Shown: positions 44,220-56,346, counted from the first letter of the stretch. The stretch is DNA of 64,000 nt from Bog-473 sp963804055 (GCA_963804055.1 CAWDOU010000003.1:1-64000); one strand, 5' to 3'. Program-made: numbers and translations. Notes: generated by a model from the sequence alone, not told the origin.

Positions 44220-45840
44220 ATGCAAAGCACCATGCAGGACGCCCCGCTCCTGATCAAAGACATCCTGCGCCACGGGCAGCGGGTGCACGGCGACAGCGCC
44301 GTCATCACCATCGAGGAGGGCGGGAGCCGCCGGGCCACCTTCACCGAGGTGGCCACCCGGGCCGAGAAGCTGGCCGCCGCGCTCGACGCGGCTCGGCATC
44401 GAGCCGGGCGACCGGGTCGGCACGTTCTGCTGGAACAACCAGGGCCACCTCGAGGCGTACCTCGCCATCCCCGCCATGGGCGCTGTCCTGCACACCCTCA
44501 ACATCCGCCTGCCGGCGGACCAGCTGGCCTACGTCGTCAACCACGCCGAGGACCGCTGCATCATCGTCGACGCCTCGCTCATCCCTCTGCTGGCCGCCAT
44601 CAAGGACGACCTCAAGACCGTCGAGACGATCATCGTCGTGGGGGAGGGGGAGACCGCCGCTCTCGGCGAGACGCTGTCCTACGAGCGGCTGCTGGCCGCC
44701 GAGCAGCCCGGCTTCGAGTGGCCCGAGCTCGACGAGCGCTCCGCCGCGGCCATGTGTTACACGAGCGGGACGACCGGCAATCCCAAGGGTGTCGTGTACT
44801 CGCACCGCTCCATCTGGCTGCACACCATGGCCGAGCAGGCGGCCTCGTCGGTCGGCATGACCGAGTCCGACCGCATCCTCATCATCGTGCCGATGTTCCA
44901 CGCCATGGCCTGGGGCACTCCCTACGGCGCCTGGATGGGCGGCACCGACATGATCATGCCGCAGATGTACCTGATGGGGCAGAGCCTGGCCGACATCATC
45001 AACGAGCACCACCCGACGCTCGCCTGCGGCGTGCCGACCATCTGGAACGGCCTGCTCGCCCTCGACACGCCCATCGACTTCTCGACGGTGCGCGGCATCA
45101 CCGCCGGCGGCGCCGCCGTGCCGCAGTCGCTGATCGAGGCGTTCGAGGAGCGCTTCGGCGCCACCATCATCCAGGGCTGGGGCATGACCGAGACCAGCCC
45201 GCTGGCCGCCTTCGGGTTGCCCCCGGCACGCCGTCTCGACGGGCACGACGACATGTACTACAAGGTCAAGGCCGGGCGGGTCGTGGCCGGAGTCGAGGTA
45301 CGCGTCGTTTCCGAGGGCGGGACCGTGCTCCCCAACGACGGGAAGTCGGTGGGGGAGTTCGACATCCGCGGCCCCTGGGTCACCGGCTCGTACTACAAGG
45401 ACGAGGACCCGGCGAAGTTCCGCGACGGGTGGCTCCGCACCGGCGACGTCGGCACGCTCGACTCCCAGGGCTACATGACGATCTCGGACCGCACGAAGGA
45501 CGTCATCAAGTCGGGCGGGGAGTGGATCTCCTCGGTCGAGCTCGAGAACGCCGTCATGGCGCACCCCGACGTCTTCGAGGCCGCCGTCATCGCCATCCCC
45601 GACGCGAAGTGGTCGGAGCGCCCGCTGGTGGCCGTCGTGCCGAAGCCCGGGCGCACGCCGGCGCCCGCCGACCTGGTGGAGTTCCTCGTGGGCCGGGTGC
45701 CTCGCTGGTGGCTGCCCGACCAGTGGACCTTCCTCATTGAGATCCCCAAGACGAGCGTCGGGAAGTTCGACAAGAAGGTCATGCGGGCCGCCTACGCCGA
45801 GGGCGACTACACGGTGCAGAACACGCCACTGCCGAAGTGA
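44220..45840 (+). pseudogene. Long-chain acyl-CoA ligase (AMP-dependent synthetase), frameshifted near its N-terminus
   Basis: Reading from 44220 gives 'MQDAPLLIKDILRHGQRVHG' and 'RRATFTEVATRAEKLAAALD', the N-terminal part of a fatty-acyl ligase. The frame then breaks at about 44390. Removing one G there restores 'LGIEPGDRVGTFCWNNQGH' and continues to the intact remainder: the P-loop 'CYTSGTTGNPKGVVYSHRS', 'GWGMTETSPLA', 'WLRTGDVGTLDSQGYMTISD' and 'RTKDVIKSGGEWISSVELE' with the hinge and catalytic Lys near the C-terminus. As given, only 44476-45840 (454 residues) can be translated from an internal ATG and would lack the N-terminal substrate part. The stop overlaps the next gene (GTGA). Confidence 0.85.
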
Positions 45841-46085
45841 GCGGGTCCGACGATGCCGTGGCCGACCTGGCCGAGCGGCTCGACGGCGTGCTGGAGGAGC
45901 TGACCGACATGGCGCTGGACGCGTTGCGGCTCGCCTCGGCGGGCGACCCCGACTCGGCCGAGACGGGCGAGGCCCTGGCCCGGGAGCGCCGGATCCTCAA
46001 GGCCCGCCGGGCCCTCGAGCGCTGCGTCGCCGCCCTGCGCGAGGGGGAGCGCGCCGCCCGCGAGCCGCTGGACGAGGGCGCCTGA
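45837..46085 (+). CDS. Small acidic helical protein (82 aa)
   Basis: The product starts MSGSDDAVADLAERLDGVLE and is predicted all helix with alternating charges (ARERRILKARRALERCVAAL). GTG overlaps the ligase stop by four bases, so translation is coupled. No family recognised. Confidence 0.65.
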   Translation: MSGSDDAVADLAERLDGVLEELTDMALDALRLASAGDPDSAETGEALARERRILKARRALERCVAALREGERAAREPLDEGA

Positions 46086-46099
46086 CCCCGGCCGGCCAC

Positions 46100-46642
46100 G
46101 TGCGCGTCTTCGTGGCCGCCTGGCCCGACGAGCCGACGCGCCGTCGCCTCGGCGCTCTCGAGCTCGGGCACGCCAGGAACCTGCGGCTGGTCGGGCCCAC
46201 CCGTTGGCACGTCACGCTGCGCTTCCTGGGCGACATCGCCGAGGCCCGGCTGGCCCCGCTCGGCCGGGCGTTGCAGGCCGGCGTGGCGGCCCAGCCCGGG
46301 CCACTGGAGTGCCGGCTCGGGCCGGCCACCGCCTGGTTCTCCGGGGTGCGGGTCCTGCAGCTGCCCGCCCACGGCCTGGCGGAGCTGGCCGGGGCGGTGG
46401 GCCGGGCCACGGTGCCGCTGGTGCCCGAACGGGAGGGCGGCGAGCCCCCGTTCAACGGCCACCTCACCCTGGCCCGGGTCAAGGGCCGGCTGGGCCCGCA
46501 GGCCCAGGCCGAGCTGGAGGGCATCCCGTTCGCGTCGGCCTTCGCCGTGGGGTCCGTCGACCTCGTCGCGTCGGAGCCATCGCCGCAGGGCCACGTCTAC
46601 ACCACGCTGGTGCGGGCGCCGCTGGGCACCGCCGCGGCCTGA
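46100..46642 (+). CDS. thpR: RNA 2',3'-cyclic phosphodiesterase (ThpR / 2'-5' RNA ligase family)
   Basis: The 180-residue product starts VRVFVAAWPDEPTRRRLG. It has the two HxTx catalytic motifs of 2H phosphoesterases, 'RWHVTLRFLGDI' and 'FNGHLTLARVKG', symmetrically placed about 115 residues apart. It opens 2',3'-cyclic phosphates on RNA ends. A GTG at 46100 starts the domain; an upstream CTG or overlap with the small helical gene cannot be excluded. It is convergent with the amidase, with one base between stops. Confidence 0.87.
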   Translation: MRVFVAAWPDEPTRRRLGALELGHARNLRLVGPTRWHVTLRFLGDIAEARLAPLGRALQAGVAAQPGPLECRLGPATAWFSGVRVLQLPAHGLAELAGAVGRATVPLVPEREGGEPPFNGHLTLARVKGRLGPQAQAELEGIPFASAFAVGSVDLVASEPSPQGHVYTTLVRAPLGTAAA

Positions 46643-46643
46643 C

Positions 46644-48182
46644 TCAGGCGGCGCCGCCGCCGAGGTACGACGTGATGGCCTGCGCCATGGCCGCGGCGGC
46701 GGCCTGCTGGAACGACGGGGTGACGAGCAGGGCGGCGTCGGTGGCGTTGCGCATGTTGCCGCACTCGATGAGCACCTTGGGCACCGTCGTCAGGTTCAGG
46801 CCGGCCAGGTCGTTGCGGGGCTGTAGCCCGTCGACGCCGTCGTAGGTGCTGACGGGCATGGGCGTGCCGGCGGCGAAGGCGTCGCGCAGCGTGGCGGCGA
46901 AGGCGGCGGAGGACCCGATGACACCGTCGTTGGGCCCGTCCGCCGTGGGCTCCAGCACGGCGAAACCGCGGCCGTCCGCCGGCCCGCCGTCGGCATGGAT
47001 GTCGACCGCCACGTCGGCGTGCGCGTCGTTGAGGATGGCGGCCCGCGTCGTGACGCACGGCCCGACGCCGTCGTTGTCGGGGCGGGTCAGCACGACGGTG
47101 GCCCCCTCGGCCTGCAGGTCGTCTTCGAGATACGTGGCGACGTTGAAGTTGAACTGTGCCTCGGTGTACCCGCTGTCGGTCGCCGTCCCCGTGGTGTCGC
47201 ACGGCTCGGTCCCGGTGCCGTTGAAGACGGGCTGGTCGATGACCCCCGGTGCGCTGTAGTTGAGGCCGTTGTGCCCGGGGTCGATGCCCACCACCTCGCC
47301 CGCCAGCGGCTCGGAGCCCAGCGCCAGCCAGTAGCCGGACCCCTGCGGCGCCGCGGCCAGGCCCACCACCGGGCCGGGCAGCGCCGTGCCGCCGAGCGAG
47401 CCGAAGTAGCGGGCGTTTCCGTAGGTGAAGATCCCGCCGTCGCGGGCGACCAGCCAGTAGCCGCCGCCGTCGGGCGTGGCCGCCATGGCGGTCACCGGTG
47501 CGTTGAGGTCCAGCCCGCCGGCCGAGCCGTCGAAGGTCGCAGTGCCGTACGTGAAGATCCCGCCGTCACGGGCGACCAGCCAGTAGCCGCCGCCGTCGGG
47601 CGTGGCCGCCATGCCGACGATGGGCGCGTTGAGGCGCAGGGCGCCGGCCGAGCCGAAGAAGCCGGCGTCGCCGTAGCTGAAGATGCCGCCGTCGGACGCC
47701 ACCAGCCAGTACCCCCCGCCGTCACGAGTCGCCGCCATGCCGACGATGGGAGCGTTGAGGTGCAGCGCGCCGGCCGAGCCGAAGAAGCCCGCATCGCCGT
47801 AGGTGAAGACGCCGCCGTCGGACGCCACCATCCAGTAGCCGCCGCCGTCGGGGGTGCCCGCCATGGCGACGATCGGCGCATTCAGGCGCAGCGCGCCGGC
47901 CGAGCCGAAGAAGCCGGCGTCGCCGTAGGCGAAGACGCCGCCGTCGCGGCCCGCCAGCCAGTAGCCGGCGCCGTCGTGCGTCGCCGCCACGGCGACCACC
48001 GGCGCGTTGGCGTCGGCCACCGCGTTGGCCCCGATGGGGGTGCTGCCGAACGGCACCACCGAGTTCACCGGTGGAGGAGGGGTGGCGGCAGACGAGGGCG
48101 CCGGCACCCCGAGGCCGAGGGCGGCCAGCACCAGCAGGGGGACGAGGGCAGCCAGGCCGCGTCGGCCCCGTGGCCGGGTCAC
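46644..48182 (-). CDS. Secreted N-acetylmuramoyl-L-alanine amidase with N-terminal 'YWLVASDGG' repeats
   Basis: The 512-residue product has a signal peptide (GLAALVPLLVLAALGLGVPA). About 250 residues follow as five full repeats plus a partial one with the core GYWLVASDGGIFxYGDAGFFGS, separated by 'LNAPIVGMAATPDGG'. The C-terminal amidase_3 domain has zinc ligands in 'GIDPGHNGLNYS', Glu in the following segment, 'VDIHADGGPADGRG' and 'KVLIECGNMRNATDAALL'. It cuts the bond between MurNAc and the stem peptide. The repeats probably form a wall- or glycan-binding propeller. Its GTG overlaps the stop of the LOG-family gene (GTGA). Confidence 0.87.
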   Translation of the reverse strand: MTRPRGRRGLAALVPLLVLAALGLGVPAPSSAATPPPPVNSVVPFGSTPIGANAVADANAPVVAVAATHDGAGYWLAGRDGGVFAYGDAGFFGSAGALRLNAPIVAMAGTPDGGGYWMVASDGGVFTYGDAGFFGSAGALHLNAPIVGMAATRDGGGYWLVASDGGIFSYGDAGFFGSAGALRLNAPIVGMAATPDGGGYWLVARDGGIFTYGTATFDGSAGGLDLNAPVTAMAATPDGGGYWLVARDGGIFTYGNARYFGSLGGTALPGPVVGLAAAPQGSGYWLALGSEPLAGEVVGIDPGHNGLNYSAPGVIDQPVFNGTGTEPCDTTGTATDSGYTEAQFNFNVATYLEDDLQAEGATVVLTRPDNDGVGPCVTTRAAILNDAHADVAVDIHADGGPADGRGFAVLEPTADGPNDGVIGSSAAFAATLRDAFAAGTPMPVSTYDGVDGLQPRNDLAGLNLTTVPKVLIECGNMRNATDAALLVTPSFQQAAAAAMAQAITSYLGGGAA

Positions 48183-49200
48183 CCCGTGCACTCGTTGATC
48201 GCGTCGATGAGCTGGCGCAGGCGGGCGTAGTGGAAGCGGTCGAAGCGGAAGGCCAGCCGGGGCAGCTCGGGGTGGTCGTTGCGCTCGGGCGGGAAGGCCG
48301 AGGCCGCCCGGATGTTGCCCCGGACCACGATGTCGCTGAAGCGCCGGTTGAGGTCGGCCAGCTCGGCCTTGCTCGGCTGCACCTGCACGCGCAGGACCAA
48401 CAGGTCGCCCACCCAGCGGACGGAGTGGTAGTTCCGGTAGAAGCCGAGGATCTCCGCCGCGGCCTCCTCCAGCGTGTTGGTCACCTTGAAGAGGGCCTGG
48501 TCCTCGGGCGACACCCATCCGGCGTCGATGGCCGAATCCCGCACGAAGCGCAGCCACGAGTGCCAGTAGGTGCCCCCGGGGGTCTCCACCATGACGACCG
48601 GTGCCGGCTCGGCCTTGCCGGTCTGCAACAGGGTCAACAGCTCGAAGGACTCGTCCTGGGTGCCGAATCCGCCCGGCAGGACGGCGTAGGCGTGGGACTC
48701 CTTGATCAACATGAGCTTGCGGGTGAAGAAGTAGCGCATCTCGACCAGCTTGGGGTCCTGGGCGATGAAGGGGTTGGCGTCGCCCTCGAAGGGCAGCCGG
48801 ATGTTGACCCCGAAGGCGTGCTCACGGCCCGCGCCCTCCAACCCGGCCGCCATGATGCCCGGGCCGGCCCCGGTCACCACCATCCAGTCGGCGGCGGCGA
48901 GCTTGGCGGCCAGGTCGCGGGCGAGGATGTAGATCGGGTCGTCGGGCTTGGTCCGGGCCGAGCCGAACATGGTCACCTTGCGGATGTGACGGTAGGGCCG
49001 GAAGACGCGGAACGCCTCCGCCATCTCGGCCAGGGCCGTGTTGGCGATCTTCAGGTCGCCGACCGACGTCCCCTCGCGCGCCAGATCGCTGAGCGACCCG
49101 ATCATGTCCTGCAGCTCGCGCGCCTGCGCCGCGGAGAGCTGGTGGCCGGCGAAGAGGTCCTCGAACGCGCGCGAGCGCGCCGACTGCTCGGTGTCGTCGA

Positions 49201-49204
<4 letters not shown>
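48179..49204 (-). CDS. LOG-family (TIGR00730-like) Rossmann-fold protein
   Basis: The 341-residue product has 'VTMFGSARTKPDDPIYILAR' and 'DWMVVTGAGPGIMAAGLEGA', then the signature 'YAVLPGGFGTQDESFELLTL' (PGGxGTxxE). This defines the LOG/lysine-decarboxylase-like nucleotide-binding family, whose members release the base or sugar of nucleotide 5'-monophosphates. N-terminal helices of about 80 residues and a C-terminal domain of about 90 residues extend beyond the usual 180-residue core; the long form is common in actinobacteria. The GTG overlaps the fbiC stop (GTGA). Confidence 0.88.
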
Positions 49205-51471
<2,267 letters not shown>

Positions 51472-51478
51472 TGAGGCC

Positions 51479-51484
51479 AATCTA
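51479..51484 (-). promoter_or_regulatory. -10 element of fbiC built on the pgl stop codon
   Basis: On the minus strand TAGATT begins with the pgl TAG. A 7-base spacer leads to the fbiC ATG. Hexamer and spacing are identical to pgi. Confidence 0.5.
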
Positions 51485-52165
51485 GGGGGCGTCGGCGCGC
51501 GCGGCGCCGTCGACCAGCCAGAGCGTCTGCCCGGCGTGGACGCGAGATGCCGGCAGGTCGTCGCCGCGTACCAGCGCGGCCACGGCGTGGGCCTTCGACA
51601 CCCCCGACACCGTGAACACGGCGAGGCGGGCCGAGTTGATGGCCGGCAGCGTCAGGGTCATGCGGGGGTGCGGGTTGACCCCGTTGGGGTCCTCGGTGGC
51701 CAGGACGAGCACCCCGGGCTCGGCGTCGAGCGTGGGCGCGCCCGGGAACAAGGACGCCGTGTGCCCGTCGGGGCCCATGCCCAGGTGGATGAGGTCGATG
51801 CCCGGACCGGTCACCAGATCCGACATGGTGCGCTGATAGGCCGCCACGCACTCGTCGACCGGTCCGACCGTCGGCATGGGGGAGAAGGACCCGACCCCGC
51901 CGACCCGGTCGAGGAGCGACGCGCGGACGAGACGCTGGTTGGCGTCGGCGTCGTCGGGCGGGACCATGCGCTCGTCGCCCATGAAGACGTCCACCACGCC
52001 CCAGTCGATGTCGTCGGAGCCGGCGGCCAGGCACTCGTAGCAGGCCTGGGCCGTCGGGCCGCCCGAGAGCACCAGCGCGAAGCGCGGCCCGGGCCGCGCC
52101 GCGTAGGCCCGGCGCACCGCGTCGCTGAAGGCACGGGGGACGTCGTCGACGGGGGTGAGCGCCAC
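51482..52165 (-). CDS. pgl: 6-phosphogluconolactonase
   Basis: The 227-residue product has 'RFALVLSGGPTAQACYECLA', 'VVDVFMGDERMVPPDDADAN', 'IDLIHLGMGPDGHTASLFPG' and 'RMTLTLPAINSARLAVF'. These are the SGG, DER and GPDGH signatures of Pgl/DevB lactonases. It hydrolyses 6-phosphogluconolactone to 6-phosphogluconate. The GTG start overlaps the gnd stop by one base (TAGTG), so the gene is coupled to gnd. Confidence 0.93.
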   Translation of the reverse strand: MALTPVDDVPRAFSDAVRRAYAARPGPRFALVLSGGPTAQACYECLAAGSDDIDWGVVDVFMGDERMVPPDDADANQRLVRASLLDRVGGVGSFSPMPTVGPVDECVAAYQRTMSDLVTGPGIDLIHLGMGPDGHTASLFPGAPTLDAEPGVLVLATEDPNGVNPHPRMTLTLPAINSARLAVFTVSGVSKAHAVAALVRGDDLPASRVHAGQTLWLVDGAARADAP

Positions 52166-53103
52166 TACGGCGTCGGCGTCTCGGTCTCCAGGCCCTGCTT
52201 CCCCGACTCGAGTGTGACGGCATGGCCGCCGAACTGGTTGCGCAGGGCGGAGAGCATCTTGAGCTGGAGCGAGTCGGGCTCCTGGGAGGCGAAGCGGGTG
52301 AAGAGCGACGTGGCGATGACCGGCGCCGGCACGCCGCGGTCGATCGCCTCCTGCGCCGTCCAACGACCCTCGCCCGAGTCGACCACGACCCCCTTGATGT
52401 CGTCGAAGCCCGCACCGGGCCGCAGCGCCCGCTCGGCCAGCTCGAGCAGCCAGCTGCGCACGACCGAGCCGTAGCGCCAGATGGCGGCGATCTCGTGGAG
52501 GTCGAGGTCGAACTCGTCGGCCTTGCCCATGATCTCGAAGCCCTCGGCGTAGGCCTGCATGAGCCCGTACTCAATCCCGTTGTGCACCATCTTCACGAAG
52601 TGCCCCGCGCCGACCGGGCCCACGTGGGCGTAGCCCCCCTCGGGGGCCAGCGTCAGCAGCGCCGGCTCCACCACCGCCACCGCCTCCTTGGTCCCGCCGA
52701 CCATGAGGCAGTAGCCCTCGGTCAGCCCCCAGACGCCACCCGACGTGCCGGCGTCGACGAAGCCGACGCCGGTGCTCTCGAGCTTGGACGCCAGCGCCTT
52801 CCACTCCTTGTAGTTCGAATTGCCGCCGTCGATGATGACGTCGCCCTTGGAGAACAGGCCGGTGAGCTCCTCGACGGTGGAGTCCGTGATGTGGCCCGCC
52901 GGCAGCATGACCCAGACCGCCTTGGGGGAGTCGAGCTTGCTCGCCAGGTCGGCCAGGCTCGATGACGCCTCGGCCCCCTTGGCCGCCGCCGCCTGCACCG
53001 CGTCGGCGCTCAGGTCGTAGGCCACCACCTCGTGCCCGCCCTTGAGCAGGCGCTCGGTCATGTTGGCGCCCATCTTGCCCAGTCCGATCATGCCGATCTT
53101 CAT
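52165..53103 (-). CDS. gnd: 6-phosphogluconate dehydrogenase, decarboxylating (short form)
   Basis: The 312-residue product starts MKIGMIGLGKMGANMTERLL with the nucleotide-binding GLGKMG. It continues with 'VIIDGGNSNYKEW', 'GFVDAGTSGGVWGLTEGYCL' and 'GHFVKMVHNGIEYGLMQAYA' with the catalytic Lys and the substrate-contact HNGIEYG. At about 310 residues it is the short type, lacking the extra C-terminal half of enterobacterial Gnd, and such enzymes often use NAD+. GAGAGGAG precedes the ATG. The usual neighbour zwf is absent. Confidence 0.94.
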   Translation of the reverse strand: MKIGMIGLGKMGANMTERLLKGGHEVVAYDLSADAVQAAAAKGAEASSSLADLASKLDSPKAVWVMLPAGHITDSTVEELTGLFSKGDVIIDGGNSNYKEWKALASKLESTGVGFVDAGTSGGVWGLTEGYCLMVGGTKEAVAVVEPALLTLAPEGGYAHVGPVGAGHFVKMVHNGIEYGLMQAYAEGFEIMGKADEFDLDLHEIAAIWRYGSVVRSWLLELAERALRPGAGFDDIKGVVVDSGEGRWTAQEAIDRGVPAPVIATSLFTRFASQEPDSLQLKMLSALRNQFGGHAVTLESGKQGLETETPTP

Positions 53104-53145
53104 GCGCGCTCCTCTCGGTTGTCCAAGGAAATTGTGTGGCTCGGC

Positions 53146-54261
53146 TCAGAAGGTAGCGGCTTTGTCGGTCAGCGACTGCAGCAGCTCGTCGAAGGACTTG
53201 GCGAACGACGCCACGCCCTCGTTCTCGAGCGTCTGCTCCACGTCGAGCATGTCGATGCCGGCGTCGGCCAGGCGCGCCAGCGCGGCCTCGGCGTCGCTCG
53301 GGTCGGCGTCCACCGTCCGCTTCAACGTCCCGTGGTCCTCGAAGGCGCGCAGCGTGGGCTCGGGCATGGTGTTCACCGTGGCCGGCCCGATGAGGCTGTC
53401 GACGTAGAGCAGGTCCGGGTAGCCGGGGTTCTTGGTCGAGGTCGACGCCCACAGCGGCCGCTGCACGCGCGCCCCCTTGGCCCGCAGCGCCTCCCAGCGC
53501 TCGCCGGCGAAGGTGCGGTGGAAGTGTTGGTAGGCCGACTGCGCCTGGGCCACCGCGCCGGTCCCGCGCAGGCCGAGGATGGCGGCGTCGCCCTTGTCAC
53601 CGCCGGCCAGGGTCTCCAGGCGGCGGTCGACCTCGGTGTCGACCCGGCTGACGAAGAAGGAGGCCACGCTGGCCACCTTGGAGAGCTCGTCCTCGCGGCC
53701 GGCGGCCACCAGCGCCTCCAGGCCCTTCAGATAGGCCTCCATGACGTCGTCGTAGCGGTCGAGCCCGAAGATCAAGGTGACGTTGATGCTGTGGCCCTCG
53801 CCGATCAGCGTCTCAATGGCGGGGACGCCCTCCTTGGTGGCCGGGACCTTGACGAGGAGGTTCGGCTTGGCGATCTGCGCGTGCAGCTGGCGGGCCGACA
53901 CCAGCGTGCTGTCGGTGTCGTGGGCCTGCGCCGGCGACACCTCCAAGGAGACGTAGCCGTCCTCGCCGTCGCTGTCGTCGTAGAGCGGCCGCAGCATGTC
54001 GAGCGCGTTGTTGATGTCCGTGCTCGCCATCTCCCAGTAGGCGCTCTCGACCGTGTGGTCCTTCATGAGGGTGCGGAACTGGTCGTCGTAGGTGTCCTGG
54101 CCGCTGATGGCGTTGGCGAAGATGGTCGGGTTGGACGTGATGCCGCGCACGCCGAGCGCCAGCAGCTCGGCCAGCTGCCCACCTTCGAGCCAGTCACGGC
54201 GCAGGTTGTCGAGCCAGGCACTCTGGCCACCGATCTCGTAGAGGTCCTGCAGTCGGGTCAT
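53146..54261 (-). CDS. tal: Transaldolase
   Basis: The 371-residue product has 'LALGVRGITSNPTIFANAIS', 'YVSLEVSPAQAHDTDSTLVS', the Schiff-base Lys in 'PNLLVKVPATKEGVPAIE' and 'INVTLIFGLDRYDDVMEAYL'. It matches the longer actinobacterial transaldolase type (about 370 residues). It transfers a dihydroxyacetone unit between sugar phosphates. It sits between tkt and gnd on one strand. Confidence 0.95.
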   Translation of the reverse strand: MTRLQDLYEIGGQSAWLDNLRRDWLEGGQLAELLALGVRGITSNPTIFANAISGQDTYDDQFRTLMKDHTVESAYWEMASTDINNALDMLRPLYDDSDGEDGYVSLEVSPAQAHDTDSTLVSARQLHAQIAKPNLLVKVPATKEGVPAIETLIGEGHSINVTLIFGLDRYDDVMEAYLKGLEALVAAGREDELSKVASVASFFVSRVDTEVDRRLETLAGGDKGDAAILGLRGTGAVAQAQSAYQHFHRTFAGERWEALRAKGARVQRPLWASTSTKNPGYPDLLYVDSLIGPATVNTMPEPTLRAFEDHGTLKRTVDADPSDAEAALARLADAGIDMLDVEQTLENEGVASFAKSFDELLQSLTDKAATF

Positions 54262-54318
54262 GCGAACCGCTCCCTTCGTCGCGATGCGTGTCGCCGGCGG
54301 CGGACCGCCGGTGCCGGG

Positions 54319-56340
54319 TCAGCCACCCAGATCGGCCAGGAGGGCCTGGGCCCGCTCCACCATGTGGTCGGCGGTGATCCCGAGTTCCTCCATGACGACC
54401 TGGCCCGGGGCCGACGCGCCGAAGCGGTCGATCCCGATGGAGTCGTCGGCGTAGCGCTCCCAGCCGAAGGTGGCGCCGGCCTCAATGCTCAGCACCGGCA
54501 CCTCGGGCGGGAACACCGCGTCCTGGTAGTCGTCGGGCTGCTCCTCGAAGCGGTCCCACGACGGGAAGGACACCACCTGTGCCAGCACGCCCGCGCCGGC
54601 CAGGGTGGCGGCGGCGGCGACACAGTGCTGGACCTCGCTCCCGGTGCCCACCAGGACGATGTCGGGCGGCCCGTCGCTGTCGACGAGGACGTAGGCGCCC
54701 CGGGCCACGCCCTCGGGCGCCCTTTCGGCCGTGGCCTCGAGCACGGGGACGTCCTGGCGCGTCAGCACCAGGCCCACCGGCCCGTCGGCCTCGACGGCCA
54801 GCCGCCAGGCCTGCGCCGTCTCGTTGGCGTCGGCCGGGCGCACGAGGCTGAGGCCCGGCATGGCCCGCAGGGAGGCCAGGTGCTCGATCGGCTGGTGCGT
54901 CGGGCCGTCCTCACCCAGGCCGACCGAGTCGTGTGTCCACGAGTAGATGACGTGCGTGCCCGTCAACGCGGCGAGGCGCACCGACGGCCGCATGTAGTCG
55001 GAGAAGCAGAAGAACGTCCCGCCGACAGGAAGCACGCCCCGGTGCTGCGCCATGCCGTTCATGGCCGAACCCATGCCGTGCTCGCGGATGCCGAAGTGGA
55101 CCTGAATGCCGCCGGGCGTCTCGCGTGACTGGCGCTCCGCGCCCTTGACCTTCACGCCGTTGTTGCCGGTGAGGTCGGCCGAGCCCGCCAACAGGCCCGG
55201 GAGCTTGGCGGCGGTGGCGTCGATGCACTTGTTGATGGCGTGGCGGGTTGCCAGCTCGGTGCCGGCATCGAACGACGGCAGGTCGTCGGTCCAGCCAGCC
55301 AGCCCGCGGCCGGCCTGTGCGGCGTCCCAGGCGGCGCGATCGCCCCGCCAGGCCTCGAAGCGCTCGGTCCAGGCCGCGTGCTTCTCGGCGCCGCGGGCCA
55401 CCTGCTGGCCGTAGAAGTCCCGGACCTCGTCGGGGACCCAGAAGGTCTGGTCCGCCGGCAGCCCCAGGAGCTCCTTGGTCACCGCGATCTCGTCGGCGCC
55501 GAAGGGCGAGCCGTGGGCGGCGGCGGTGTCGGTCAGCTTCGGCGAGGGCCACCCGATGTGGCTGCGCAGCACCAGGAGGGTCGGCTTGGCGTCCGGCGTG
55601 TCCGCCGGCTCCTCGAGGGCCTCCCGGATGGCGGCCTCCAGCGCGTCGACGTCGTTGGCCATCTCACCGAGATTGCGCACGCGCCAGCCGTAGGCCGCGA
55701 AACGCTCCGGCACGTTGTCGTTGTAGGCCAGCTCGGTCGGGCCGTCGATGGTGATGTGGTTGTCGTCGTAGAAGGCGAGCAGCCGCCCGAGGCCGAGGTG
55801 GCCGGCCAGCGACGCCGCCTCGTGCGAGACGCCTTCCATGAAGCAACCGTCGCCGGCGATCATGTAGGTGCGGTGGTCGCACACCTCGCTGCCGAAGGTC
55901 GTGCGCAGCCAGCGCTCGGCGATCGCCATGCCGACGGCGTCGCCCACGCCCTGGCCCAGCGGTCCGGTGGTGACGTCGATCCCCGCCGTGTGGCCCGCCT
56001 CGGGGTGGCCCGGGGTCCGGCTGCCCCACTGGCGGAACTGGCGCAGGTCCTCGAGCGACAGGTCGTACCCGGTCAGGTGCAGCATGGCGTACTGCAGGAT
56101 GCAGGCGTGCCCGTTGGAGAGCACGAAGCGGTCGTGGTCGGGCCACTCGGGGTCGTGCGGGTCGTAGTCCATGATGCGCGTCCACAGCACGTGGGCCAGC
56201 GGGGCCAGCGCCATGGCGGTGCCCGAGTGCCCCGAGTTGGCGGCCTCCGGGGCGTCCATGGCGATGCCGCGGACCACGTTGATGCCGAGCTCCACCAGCC
56301 TGGGGTCCTGCACGACCGGTGTCGATGTCTGCAACGCCAT
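54319..56340 (-). CDS. tkt: Transketolase
   Basis: The 673-residue product has the thiamine-diphosphate domain 'NSGHSGTAMALAPLAHVLW', 'GPLGQGVGDAVGMAIAERWL' and 'IAGDGCFMEGVSHEAASLAG' (GDG metal motif). The pyrimidine domain follows with 'GMGSAMNGMAQHRGVLPVG' and 'VIYSWTHDSVGLGEDGPTHQ'. Length is normal. ATG at 56340 is chosen over the TTG at 56346, which lies inside the promoter spacer. It heads the tkt-tal-gnd-pgl unit. Confidence 0.96.
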   Translation of the reverse strand: MALQTSTPVVQDPRLVELGINVVRGIAMDAPEAANSGHSGTAMALAPLAHVLWTRIMDYDPHDPEWPDHDRFVLSNGHACILQYAMLHLTGYDLSLEDLRQFRQWGSRTPGHPEAGHTAGIDVTTGPLGQGVGDAVGMAIAERWLRTTFGSEVCDHRTYMIAGDGCFMEGVSHEAASLAGHLGLGRLLAFYDDNHITIDGPTELAYNDNVPERFAAYGWRVRNLGEMANDVDALEAAIREALEEPADTPDAKPTLLVLRSHIGWPSPKLTDTAAAHGSPFGADEIAVTKELLGLPADQTFWVPDEVRDFYGQQVARGAEKHAAWTERFEAWRGDRAAWDAAQAGRGLAGWTDDLPSFDAGTELATRHAINKCIDATAAKLPGLLAGSADLTGNNGVKVKGAERQSRETPGGIQVHFGIREHGMGSAMNGMAQHRGVLPVGGTFFCFSDYMRPSVRLAALTGTHVIYSWTHDSVGLGEDGPTHQPIEHLASLRAMPGLSLVRPADANETAQAWRLAVEADGPVGLVLTRQDVPVLEATAERAPEGVARGAYVLVDSDGPPDIVLVGTGSEVQHCVAAAATLAGAGVLAQVVSFPSWDRFEEQPDDYQDAVFPPEVPVLSIEAGATFGWERYADDSIGIDRFGASAPGQVVMEELGITADHMVERAQALLADLGG

Positions 56341-56346
56341 GGTCAA

